From contig JAEUMX010000419.1 in assembly GCA_016791285.1 (NCBI GenBank), positions 1 through 8,957 of the forward strand: 8,957 bases of DNA, read 5' to 3'. Positions 1-5,415 of the stretch are shown here, piece after piece (the first letter of the stretch is position 1; the number at the start of each line of letters is the position of its first letter). The stretch comes from Burkholderiales bacterium (GTDB taxonomy: Bacteria; Pseudomonadota; Gammaproteobacteria; Burkholderiales; JAEUMW01). Both the position numbers and the translations under genes were made by a program. Under the pieces are notes generated by a model. The model ran no database searches, had not been told where the DNA came from, and saw only the letters and a list, made by a program, of their open reading frames with translations.

Positions 1-217
1 TAGGCGGCGGGTCCTTGCAAGCTACTCGGACTCGAGTCTGGGGGATCGCGCAGTCTTACGCAGATTCAGTCGCACTTATCGGCCGAAGTGGCTGATCAAG
101 GCACAGATTGGTCGGGAAGGACACGCGGGTGGGCGCCACGCATTGCGGTCAAAGGCACCCGACGCTTCTTACGCGAGTCATATCCGTCTCTAAGTCTTCT
201 CGCAATACGCATTACCC
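1..217. other. No gene recognised at left edge
   Basis: This stretch lies just downstream of the stop codon of the degraded DUF4400 copy. I see no reading frame with a recognisable protein pattern, no tRNA-like fold and no repeat. It does not resemble the sequence downstream of the intact DUF4400 gene (4970-5085), so the homology between the two copies stops at or within a few bases of the stop codon. Confidence 0.5.
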
Positions 218-549
218 TCAAAGATGCTTCTTGTAGAAGCTCCACTGCAGCCTTGCCAGCACCGCCAGCACGACTACGCCAGGCATCCAGATCCATCGTG
301 GGTCGCTCGACGTAGGCAAGAGGAGGCTAACCGCCCCGCCCATGGCAACCACCACCGCCTGAGAATGCTTCGCTCGGTGATATAGACTCGCCGACTCTCT
401 CCCCCGGACACACGGCGGATCGCACGCTGAGTCAGTCCGTCGCCCGCCGCAGCAGCGTAGATCACCACAAGCAGTGGCAGTATGAGCGACAGTGTCGCGA
501 GGCGCGCGCCGAGTAGCTGCGTTCCAATCATCGCGACCGCGACTGCCTC
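218..549 (-). pseudogene. DUF4400 ICE membrane protein, truncated and frameshifted copy
   Basis: This is a second, broken copy of the DUF4400 gene at 5086-5847, covering only the last ~109 residues (from about Glu145 of the intact protein). The upstream part in one frame reads MIGTQLLGARLATLSLILPL, against MIGTRLLGVRLATMALVLPL in the intact copy. After IRRVSGG the frame breaks. Comparison with the intact copy shows one base missing next to position 400, in the tract GGGGGA(A)GAGAG on the coding strand. After the shift the C-terminus is preserved, with RWIWMPGVVVLAVL and the ending SFYKKHL followed by TGA at the same place. One codon is inserted near AKHSQAVVVA. The 5' two thirds of the gene are gone; homology stops at about 549, where a transglycosylase fragment on the other strand begins. 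The C-terminal half is better conserved at DNA level than the upstream half. It is unlikely to make a working membrane protein. Confidence 0.88.
218..549. repeat. Direct repeat, left copy
   Basis: This segment pairs with 5086-5415 in the same orientation. Hand alignment gives about 87% identity, with a net 2-bp length difference: a 3-bp insertion and a 1-bp deletion in this copy. Identity is highest in the first ~138 bp (about 93%). The boundary on the low-coordinate side falls at the DUF4400 stop codon. The repeats bracket the lipase, the secreted-protein gene and the transposase remnants. Confidence 0.88.
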
Positions 550-551
550 GG

Positions 552-665
552 ATGGAAGCCGCCGCGCGCTACCAGGTCAACCCCACCTTGCTTCACGCCA
601 TCGCACGCACCGAGTCTGGCGTGAATCCGCGGGCCATCGGTTACAACCTAAACGGCTCGCGCGAT
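552..665 (+). pseudogene. Lytic transglycosylase (SLT domain) internal fragment
   Basis: The 38 residues encoded here start with MEAAARYQVNPTLLHAIART and continue through ESGVNPRAIGYNLNGSRD. This is the conserved core of the small SLT/lysozyme-like transglycosylases that accompany conjugation systems (VirB1/IagB type). These normally begin this region with a Cys-containing (C/W)xxAAxRYxV element and continue with a GlmQIns motif. The Glu of the TES triplet corresponds to the catalytic Glu. After GSRD the frame loses similarity, and the expected GLMQI motif is absent. The upstream side joins the DUF4400 remnant, which lies on the opposite strand. In PFGI-1-type ICEs a transglycosylase gene sits a few genes upstream of traD, so this piece has been displaced and inverted. 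It is a fragment without signal peptide or full domain and is not expected to be functional. Confidence 0.78.
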
Positions 666-862
666 TCCACCCACCGTACTTCAGGCAGCGCCCCGGACAG
701 TCCACCAGCTATGAGCAACGCCATCGTGATCGCTGTGGCTGCACGACTATGCCCGTCCCGAACTTTGCGGAGGAACGAGTTCGGAAGAACAGCCCTCTGC
801 GAACCGGATCCCGGGCTGTAGGAAGGAATATCGGCTGCAGTCGGCCCCTTACCCGATCAAAG
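666..862. other. Unassigned remnant between transglycosylase scrap and lipase stop
   Basis: No gene is recognised. On the minus strand an open frame of about 70 codons runs from ~855 to the TAA near 641. It contains ITMALLIAGGLSGALPEVRW, which looks like a signal-peptide-like hydrophobic stretch followed by a short beta strand. This could be the start of another exported ICE protein that was cut off at ~665, but I cannot name the family. No convincing terminator for the lipase gene is visible. Confidence 0.3.
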
Positions 863-3400
863 TTAATTTATCAATCTGATCTGAAAAGATGTGCACCCGC
901 TAAACGGGATCCTTCCAGTGTAGGTCTGGCCCTGGTTCGTGACTCTTCCGTCCATACCAACCGTGCTGTAGCCGGCGGGGCGACTAATCCACTGTCCTGG
1001 ACGAAACGTTGCGACATTTGAGTCAGGGTAATAGGCCCCGGTTAGGAAAAATGAACCTGCGGCCGCTCGGTTGTTGTAGTCAAAATCGAAAATGGCTTCA
1101 ACGTGGTATGCATTTCCGAGGTTCGTTTGGACCACGGATGGCGAAGCGTTGAGGATTCTCAGGGTCAACGCGGTCTCTCCTTGTTTGCAGATGTAAGTTC
1201 CCTTCCATACTTGGTTCGTTGCGAACGGGTTTCCTGTTTGAGCTGCGTTTGCCAATTGCAGCTGAAAAGATGTGCACCCGCTAAACGGGATCCTTCCAGT
1301 GTAGGTCTGACCGTGGTTCGTGACTCTTCCGTCCATGCCAACCGCGCTATAGCCGGCGGGGCGGCTAATCCACTGGCCGGGATTAAAAGTCGCGGCATTT
1401 GATTCAGGGTAATAAGCGCCAGTTAAGTAAAACGCACCTGCGGTTGTTTGGTTTTCGTAACCGAAGTCAAAAACTGCCTCAACCTTGTATGCATTCCCGA
1501 GGTCAGTTGGGACTACCGAGGGCGAAGCGTTCAAGATTCGCAGTGTCAATGGGGTTTCGCCCTGAGCACAGACATAAGTTCCTTTCCATGCCTGATTTCT
1601 TGCGAACGGGTTTTCGGAAACGAGCTTGCCCCCGACAGTGGCAGACGAACCCTGGACATCCGACGATACGGCCTGCTGTTCATCAGATGAGCAGGCACGC
1701 TTTATGTCGTCAGCCAGTGCCCTAATGCCGTGCCCAGTATTCGCAGCGTTCGTCAGCCAGTTGTCCCCCGCATAGAACTCGTCCTTACGGAACTCGTCCT
1801 CGTATTCGCTTCTCAACTGCCCATCAATGGCTCTGCCCATCCGCCGCTCAAAAATGCCTTCGAGCAGCGTCATGCTCCACGACTGTATGCTGCTATCCCG
1901 CTGAATACTGAACACGACCTGAGTGAGAGGATCATCACTTGCTCTAACGTTAAGGATATTGAAGCGATAACGGTCATAGCCGATTTCTCTTCGATATGCC
2001 GGGTCAAGCGGGACGGGTGCGCTGTTAAAGGTCACCGCGGCTACGTTTCGCGACAGCGCGACAACCTGCGCTACGGCACCTCCGAGTGAATGCCCCCCAA
2101 CGAGTACAATTCCATTCGGGCTTGCCGGTCCGAACCGGCCTCTGTGGATTTCCGTCGTCCAATCGTCGTACAGCTTGCGCGCCCTTTCGAACATTTCCCT
2201 ACCTGCACGGTCCATGGTCGGCAAAGCGATATTGACGTCTGCATAGGTATCGGGCGACGCGCCGAATGCGATTCCAATCGCTGCGTATAAATAGTTAGAC
2301 ACCACCTCTTCCGACAGGATATCCGATGCACTTGTCTTGGCCGCAACGGATAGTATGCTTTCAAGGGATTCCCCCTTCTGGACAGCAGCCCGTACGTGCA
2401 AGAGTTGCATGCAGGTCGATGGATGTACGGAGCATAACGCTAGTTTTTCAACGCCGCTTAGCTCTGACAAGTTCTCGGCCCACTGAGCCCGCGCGCGTTC
2501 AAAATCCTCCGTTCCCGCGAGAAACATTACGTACTCATTCGTTCGGGGGTGCCTGAACAGCCCTGCCTTAAGGCCCGTTGCTTTGTCGACGAATTCGCCT
2601 CCGCTCACCTTCTGCCATTCACCAGGCATCGAAACGGATACTGAGACTCCGGGCGCGGCGAGCCCCCGGAGCGAGTACACCCAGTCGGCCAGGTCAGCAT
2701 AGGATGTCACTGCGCAAATGCGCTTGCGTTCTGGCCGACCTTTATTCAGCGCATCGATAAGAAATCTGTCCTTGAACGACAGCGACGCGTTTGTCGTCGC
2801 TAGTGTTGGGGGGTTAGATGTTCCCGCTCCCGCTGGCGCGCGTAGGGGTGTCTGTTGGGCAGGCGGCCGAGCATCTCGACCTGCGTCCCGCAACACCTGC
2901 TCACCGTTGCGCTTCAATTCATCGAGTACCGTTTTCTGCGCGAAGACTTCATGGGACACCAGAGTTCCGAGGGTCAGGACGGTCGCCATGATGACGAAGT
3001 ACGTACCAGGCGAGAGCGATAATCGGCGGTTTGCTGTGTTTCTTGGGATCCCGCCGAGTTGAACTCTGAGTTCCCGGGACGTGCACCGCTCTCGCTTAGC
3101 AGCGTTGGCCGCTCCTGCTTGCCACGCACACGACTCGTCTAGCTGTGTTAGCAAATCTCTTCGTAGCACACGAAGGCTATAGGCGACAAAAAGCACCACG
3201 GCTATGACAGCGCCCGGTATCGCTCCCAACGTTGCGCCGGTTACAAGACCAATCTGCGCGCACGGATCGTCGCTAATCTTGATCCCGCCAAAGGACTGCG
3301 CCCCCGTCTTCGGATCCACAGCGCACCCTGCTGGCATCAACAACGCAACCGTCGTCGCAGCAGCGATTCCTCGACGAACCGGCCCCCTGAAGCGATTCAT
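863..3400 (-). CDS. Exported lipase-like alpha/beta hydrolase with two C-terminal repeat domains
   Basis: An 845-residue protein, probably an ester or lipid hydrolase acting in the cell envelope. The N-terminus has a signal peptide ending in a lipobox-like LMPAGC (Cys26). A glycine-rich hydrophobic segment follows (about 50-75), then a second hydrophobic segment (about 133-153) ending VFA-Q, which resembles a signal peptidase I site. Residues ~205-565 hold a lipase class 3-like fold: an oxyanion-side strand VMFLAGTED (291-299), the nucleophile motif GGHSLGGAVAQ with Ser438, a likely acid in ASDDPL (Asp489 or Asp490) and a likely His557 in NTGHGIR. Residues 597-845 are two copies of a beta-rich domain with WKGTYxCxQGET, GAYYPxSN, PGQWISRPAGY and GMDGRVTN motifs, each with two conserved Cys. 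The start is supported by the purine-rich GGGGGAAGG just upstream and by the signal peptide. Base composition looks less GC-rich than the transfer genes, suggesting separate acquisition. The substrate, and whether it stays anchored as a lipoprotein or by the membrane segments, is not known. Confidence 0.85.
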   Translation of the reverse strand: MNRFRGPVRRGIAAATTVALLMPAGCAVDPKTGAQSFGGIKISDDPCAQIGLVTGATLGAIPGAVIAVVLFVAYSLRVLRRDLLTQLDESCAWQAGAANAAKRERCTSRELRVQLGGIPRNTANRRLSLSPGTYFVIMATVLTLGTLVSHEVFAQKTVLDELKRNGEQVLRDAGRDARPPAQQTPLRAPAGAGTSNPPTLATTNASLSFKDRFLIDALNKGRPERKRICAVTSYADLADWVYSLRGLAAPGVSVSVSMPGEWQKVSGGEFVDKATGLKAGLFRHPRTNEYVMFLAGTEDFERARAQWAENLSELSGVEKLALCSVHPSTCMQLLHVRAAVQKGESLESILSVAAKTSASDILSEEVVSNYLYAAIGIAFGASPDTYADVNIALPTMDRAGREMFERARKLYDDWTTEIHRGRFGPASPNGIVLVGGHSLGGAVAQVVALSRNVAAVTFNSAPVPLDPAYRREIGYDRYRFNILNVRASDDPLTQVVFSIQRDSSIQSWSMTLLEGIFERRMGRAIDGQLRSEYEDEFRKDEFYAGDNWLTNAANTGHGIRALADDIKRACSSDEQQAVSSDVQGSSATVGGKLVSENPFARNQAWKGTYVCAQGETPLTLRILNASPSVVPTDLGNAYKVEAVFDFGYENQTTAGAFYLTGAYYPESNAATFNPGQWISRPAGYSAVGMDGRVTNHGQTYTGRIPFSGCTSFQLQLANAAQTGNPFATNQVWKGTYICKQGETALTLRILNASPSVVQTNLGNAYHVEAIFDFDYNNRAAAGSFFLTGAYYPDSNVATFRPGQWISRPAGYSTVGMDGRVTNQGQTYTGRIPFSGCTSFQIRLIN
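866..1231 (-). repeat. C-terminal domain repeat, unit 2 of the lipase gene
   Basis: This encodes residues 724-845 and is the second copy of a 381-bp (127-residue) tandem unit. It starts at NPFATNQVWKGTYICKQGET and ends at FSGCTSFQIRLIN just before the stop. The DNA is clearly similar to unit 1: for example, a 40-odd base stretch beginning CTGAAAAGATGTGCACCCGC on the plus strand occurs at 881 and again at 1262, 381 bp apart. Differences cluster in the variable linker (DYNNRAAAGSF versus GYENQTTAGAF). The similarity indicates an in-frame duplication younger than the gene itself. Confidence 0.9.
1232..1612 (-). repeat. C-terminal domain repeat, unit 1 of the lipase gene
   Basis: This encodes residues 597-723, the first copy of the tandem domain, from NPFARNQAWKGTYVCAQGET through FSGCTSFQLQL to the linker NAAQTG. 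The pattern WxGxYxCxQG, then a strand-turn-strand core, then PGxWxxxPxGYxxVGMDGR, then YTGRI and a closing GCxxF, is one I associate with stand-alone beta domains appended to various bacterial exported enzymes. I do not know an agreed family name. The two Cys per unit (in YVC and GCT) could form a disulfide outside the cytoplasm. Confidence 0.88.
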
Positions 3401-3403
3401 CCG

Positions 3404-3412
3404 CCTTCCCCC
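3404..3412 (-). promoter_or_regulatory. Ribosome binding site of the lipase gene
   Basis: On the coding strand the sequence GGGGGAAGG lies 3 bases before the ATG at 3400. The last AAGG is closer than usual, but the run of purines allows pairing further upstream. No comparable site precedes the internal Met138, which supports the long form. Confidence 0.5.
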
Positions 3413-3458
3413 TTCATTCTTCCGCGACGGACTTGCCGTTTTCTCATCCCGCCCACTC

Positions 3459-3475
3459 CAGGCGGAGCCCGCCTG
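3459..3475. promoter_or_regulatory. Hairpin in the lipase 5' leader
   Basis: CAGGCGG AGC CCGCCTG is a perfect 7-bp GC-only-rich inverted repeat with a 3-base loop, 59 bp upstream of the lipase start. No T run follows on either strand, so it does not look like an intrinsic terminator. It could be an mRNA leader structure or a leftover of a mobile element end. Confidence 0.35.
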
Positions 3476-3529
3476 AGCGGAAGCACTCTCTTGCGACGGT
3501 CATTTCGCGCGGAAAATTTCTTTGTAAGA

Positions 3530-3535
3530 ATCATA
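3530..3535 (-). promoter_or_regulatory. Candidate -10 element for the lipase gene
   Basis: The coding strand has TATGAT (five of six matches to the sigma-70 -10 consensus) in an AT-rich pocket that stands out from the GC-rich surroundings. A good -35 hexamer at 16-18 bp is not visible. If used, the transcript would carry a leader of about 120 bases containing the hairpin at 3459-3475. Confidence 0.25.
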
Positions 3536-3564
3536 CTCCGTTTTTTGCTTCGAACTGCGCTGAG

Positions 3565-3729
3565 CATTAGACGGTGGCGCACCTGGGCCTGAATCTCGGC
3601 GATGGTTTCGGGACCGATGCCCCGTGCTTCATGAAAGCGCACGCCGCCTGCGCTGTCTGCCTCGAAAACGCCCTCGACCACGACGCAGCGGAAATGGACG
3701 TGGGGATGGAGCAGGGCGCCAAGAATTCT
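3565..3729 (-). pseudogene. IS91-family transposase internal fragment
   Basis: About 55 residues match the middle of IS91/ISCR-type rolling-circle (Y2) transposases: GALLHPHVHFRCVVVEGVFE, then GGVRFHEA and IAEIQAQVRHRLM. The HPHVHF stretch corresponds to the metal-binding HUH-like motif of this family (usually HxHFH), here with Arg after the last Phe. The upstream zinc-finger region and the downstream catalytic tyrosines are missing. Similarity ends abruptly after RHRLM at about 3565 and before RILGAL at about 3729. This is a dead remnant lying directly between the divergent lipase and secreted-protein genes. Elements of this family are known to move neighbouring DNA, so it may mark how this cargo arrived, but no ori or ter end was identified. 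Confidence 0.75.
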
Positions 3730-3840
3730 TGCGAAAGTCGCGTTGGGTCGGCTATGCTCATGTAGCATCTCCCGTCCATTGACTTGGCGCAGATTGGCTA
3801 TTGCGCGTGTCTCTAGCGTGTCGAGAGGCAGAGGGGAGGA

Positions 3841-3870
3841 ATGCGAGCGTTCGAGGGGAGAAAGAGATGA
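3841..3870 (+). other. Possible 9-codon leader frame overlapping the next start
   Basis: ATG CGA GCG TTC GAG GGG AGA AAG AGA TGA reads MRAFEGRKR and ends in a TGA that overlaps the ATG of the secreted-protein gene as ATGA, a layout typical of translational coupling. A strong GGGGAGGA lies directly before the ATG, but the spacing is much shorter than normal, so translation is doubtful. Confidence 0.2.
3854..3860 (+). promoter_or_regulatory. Ribosome binding site deciding the start at 3867
   Basis: AGGGGAG lies 6 bases before the ATG at 3867, an excellent Shine-Dalgarno match at normal spacing. The in-frame ATG at 3801 has no such site and would add 22 polar residues before the signal peptide, so 3867 is preferred. 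Confidence 0.75.
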
Positions 3871-4445
3871 AAACTTTTGGCTACTCAGTGAAGCAATCCG
3901 GAAAAGTAGTCGCCTATGCGCTCGCCATGGTGGCGTGCGTCGTGTCGTCGATCGCTTTGGCGCAGATGGAAGCTTGGGTGCTTACCACCCGCGGGTTCGG
4001 GCCAGTGAAGCTCGGGATGATGCCCGCGGACGCAAAGAAGGCGACCGGCGGGAAGTTCGCGATGGACGGCTCGGACGGCGGGTACGACGAGTATGTCGTC
4101 AAGGGCCTCGGCAGGGAGGTCCGGATGTTCTCGTGCGCGCTAATGTCCGCCAAAGAGGCGCCCCTTGGGGAAATCAGGCTGTACGATACGCATGGCAAGC
4201 CGCGGTACGGGACGGACAAGGGAATCAAGGTGGGTGATCCCGCCGCAAGCCTCACGCAAGCGTACGGCGCTGGACTCCGGAAGTCGAAGTCTTACGGCGG
4301 AGACCAGGACGTTTACACGTACGTGGATTCGCAGGATCCGAACTACGTCATGGCATTCGACGTGGGCACTTCGGGCGCCACGAAGGGCCGGGTCACAGAG
4401 ATCCGCGCACAGTGGAAGCACCCGAAGCGGTGTCCTGAGTTTTGA
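3867..4445 (+). CDS. Secreted hypothetical protein (192 aa)
   Basis: Not assigned to a named family. The N-terminus is a Sec signal peptide: basic residues (KTFGYSVKQSGK), a hydrophobic core (VVAYALAMVACVVSS), then SIALA-Q, giving cleavage after Ala32. The mature protein is ~160 residues with no membrane segment. It has two similar short motifs, FGPVKLGMMPADAKKATGGK (44-63) and IKVGDPAASLTQAYG (120-134). They resemble the G-x-L-x-LGM...A...G repeats seen in many small exported bacterial proteins of unknown role. Two Cys (Cys90 and Cys189) could pair in the periplasm. The C-terminus reads RVTEIRAQWKHPKRC, a strand often ending such proteins. The gene stands alone on the plus strand, divergent from the lipase gene and separated from it by an IS91 remnant. 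A link between their functions is possible but not shown. Codon use is GC-rich and regular, consistent with a real gene. Confidence 0.8.
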   Translation: MKTFGYSVKQSGKVVAYALAMVACVVSSIALAQMEAWVLTTRGFGPVKLGMMPADAKKATGGKFAMDGSDGGYDEYVVKGLGREVRMFSCALMSAKEAPLGEIRLYDTHGKPRYGTDKGIKVGDPAASLTQAYGAGLRKSKSYGGDQDVYTYVDSQDPNYVMAFDVGTSGATKGRVTEIRAQWKHPKRCPEF

Positions 4446-4548
4446 GTAACGGGAGCCGTCAGCCGCTCGCTCTGAGCGCTTGGCTTCCGGTGCGGGGGGG
4501 TCGAGAAAGTGGATTGCCCAGGAAAAGGGGCCATCCTCTGGGCCCGCC

Positions 4549-4686
4549 TCCCTCCTTCGACTTGTTCTGTGCGGTGCTCTCGGCAATGCCGAAGAACTCG
4601 TAGATGACCTTCGGCTTACAGTGCGGCACCTGCGACGGATCGTCCAGGAAACTTACCCGGCCGGCCGCATGAACGGCCGCGGACAC
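4549..4686 (-). pseudogene. DUF6398-type protein C-terminal fragment
   Basis: About 46 residues read AAVHAAGRVSFLDDPSQVPH and continue with KPKVIYEFFGIAESTAQNKS. This matches what I recall of the second half of DUF6398 proteins: a hydrophobic helix, then the FLxDxSQxPH motif, then a helix-turn-helix-like FGVSxSTxxxKxK element. The match stops after NKSKE, where an I-R-D-L helix would normally follow, and the frame degenerates to low-complexity Gly/Pro/Arg. Its upstream end is joined in frame to a transposase N-terminus. The family assignment is from memory of the motif and could be another protein with the same helix-turn-helix tail. Function is lost or unknown. Confidence 0.55.
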
Positions 4687-4806
4687 CCCCAGATACAGCA
4701 CGTGCGGTTGCAGCACGCGCCCACCGCTGACACGCCGGTTCTCCACCACGCTGAAGTAGCGGTGCTCCTTGCCGTCCTTCTTGCGAGTGGTCGCGCGCAG
4801 AAACAT
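4687..4806 (-). pseudogene. IS1634-type transposase N-terminal fragment
   Basis: The 40 residues MFLRATTRKKDGKEHRYFSV through VENRRVSGGRVLQPHVLYLG are a near-standard N-terminus of the large DDE transposases of the IS1634 group (often labelled IS4-like). The pattern is M-F-(L/V)-R-x-x-x-R-K-K-D-G-K-(E/D)-H-R-Y-x-S-(V/I)-V-E-N-R-R. The natural continuation (an E-I-N-D-S-Q-like segment, then the catalytic domain of several hundred residues) is missing. The frame instead runs into the DUF6398-like scrap. The ATG at 4806 is the natural start. About 90% of the element is gone. Confidence 0.8.
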
Positions 4807-5085
4807 CTTGGCATTCGATTATCCACACAACAACTCCACCGCGCGCTAGAGGCAAGGTCTTCACTACAGCCACATTCGCCCGACTTGCCAACCCCGACCT
4901 GTGAAAAACCAATCGCTTACACCGCGCAACGCCTTAGAAACCATCCAAAACGAAGGCGAATCCGCTAAGTCGGGCTAGGCGTCCTGCTGCTCGACAACCC
5001 GGTTTCGCTCCTGCCGGTTGCAGAGCGTTTCGACATGCGGAGGGTGGCGGAGCATAGCGCGGCGCGACATCGTCAACACATTCGC
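4807..5085. other. No gene recognised between IS remnant and DUF4400 gene
   Basis: This 279-bp stretch holds the upstream sequence of the transposase remnant, presumably including its left end. I cannot identify a terminal inverted repeat, because the partner end is missing. A 31-codon minus-strand frame (MSRRAMLRHPPHVETLCNRQ, 5070 to ~4975) is open but has no recognisable features. No terminator hairpin with a T run follows the DUF4400 stop. Confidence 0.4.
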
Positions 5086-5415
5086 TCAAAGATGCTTCTT
5101 GTAGAAGCTCCACTGAAGCCTTGCCAGGACCGCCAGCACAACTACGCCAGGCATCCAGATCCATCGTGGGTCGACCGATGCCGGCAAGAGGAGGCTAACC
5201 GCCCCGCCCGTGGCAACCACCACCTGCAGATGCTTCGCCCGGTGATATAGGCTCGCCGACTCTCTTCCCCCACACGCACGGCGGATTGCGCGCTGAGTCA
5301 GTCCGTCGGCTCCCGCAACGACGTAGACCAGCACCAGCAGCGGCAGCACAAGCGCCATTGTCGCAAGGCGCACGCCCAGCAGCCGGGTCCCAATCATCGC
5401 GACCTCGATCGCCTC
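5086..5415. repeat. Direct repeat, right copy
   Basis: This is the intact-frame partner of 218-549, in the same orientation and about 4.87 kb away. It covers the 3' part of the DUF4400 gene, from its stop codon to the codon region of about residue 144. Recombination between the copies would delete the lipase, the secreted-protein gene and the transposase scraps, leaving one hybrid 3' end. Confidence 0.88.

Noticed and set aside
482..1021. Long plus-strand frame across the transglycosylase remnant and the lipase 3' end
   Set aside because: It reads antisense through the lipase C-terminal repeat and gives an Arg/Pro-rich product with no motif. Only the separate 38-residue SLT segment in another frame is meaningful.
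2987..2989. Internal Met138 of the lipase as a true start, since a signal-peptide-like segment follows it
   Set aside because: No ribosome binding site precedes it, and the upstream 137 codons contain a coherent signal peptide and lipobox-like motif.
3459..3475. Leader hairpin as the IS91 oriIS end
   Set aside because: It lies about 90 bp beyond the last recognisable transposase residue, and the expected terminal tetranucleotides and conserved flanks were not seen.
3801..3866. Upstream start for the secreted protein
   Set aside because: It would place 22 polar residues before the signal peptide and has no ribosome binding site, whereas ATG 3867 has AGGGGAG at ideal spacing.
4461..4485. Stem-like sequence after the secreted-protein stop as a terminator
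   Set aside because: The paired segments (AGCC/GGCT, GCTC/GAGC) are short and interrupted, and no T run follows.
4480..4968. 162-codon plus-strand frame opposite the transposase and DUF6398 scraps
   Set aside because: It is the complement of recognisable minus-strand protein remnants, and its product has no features.
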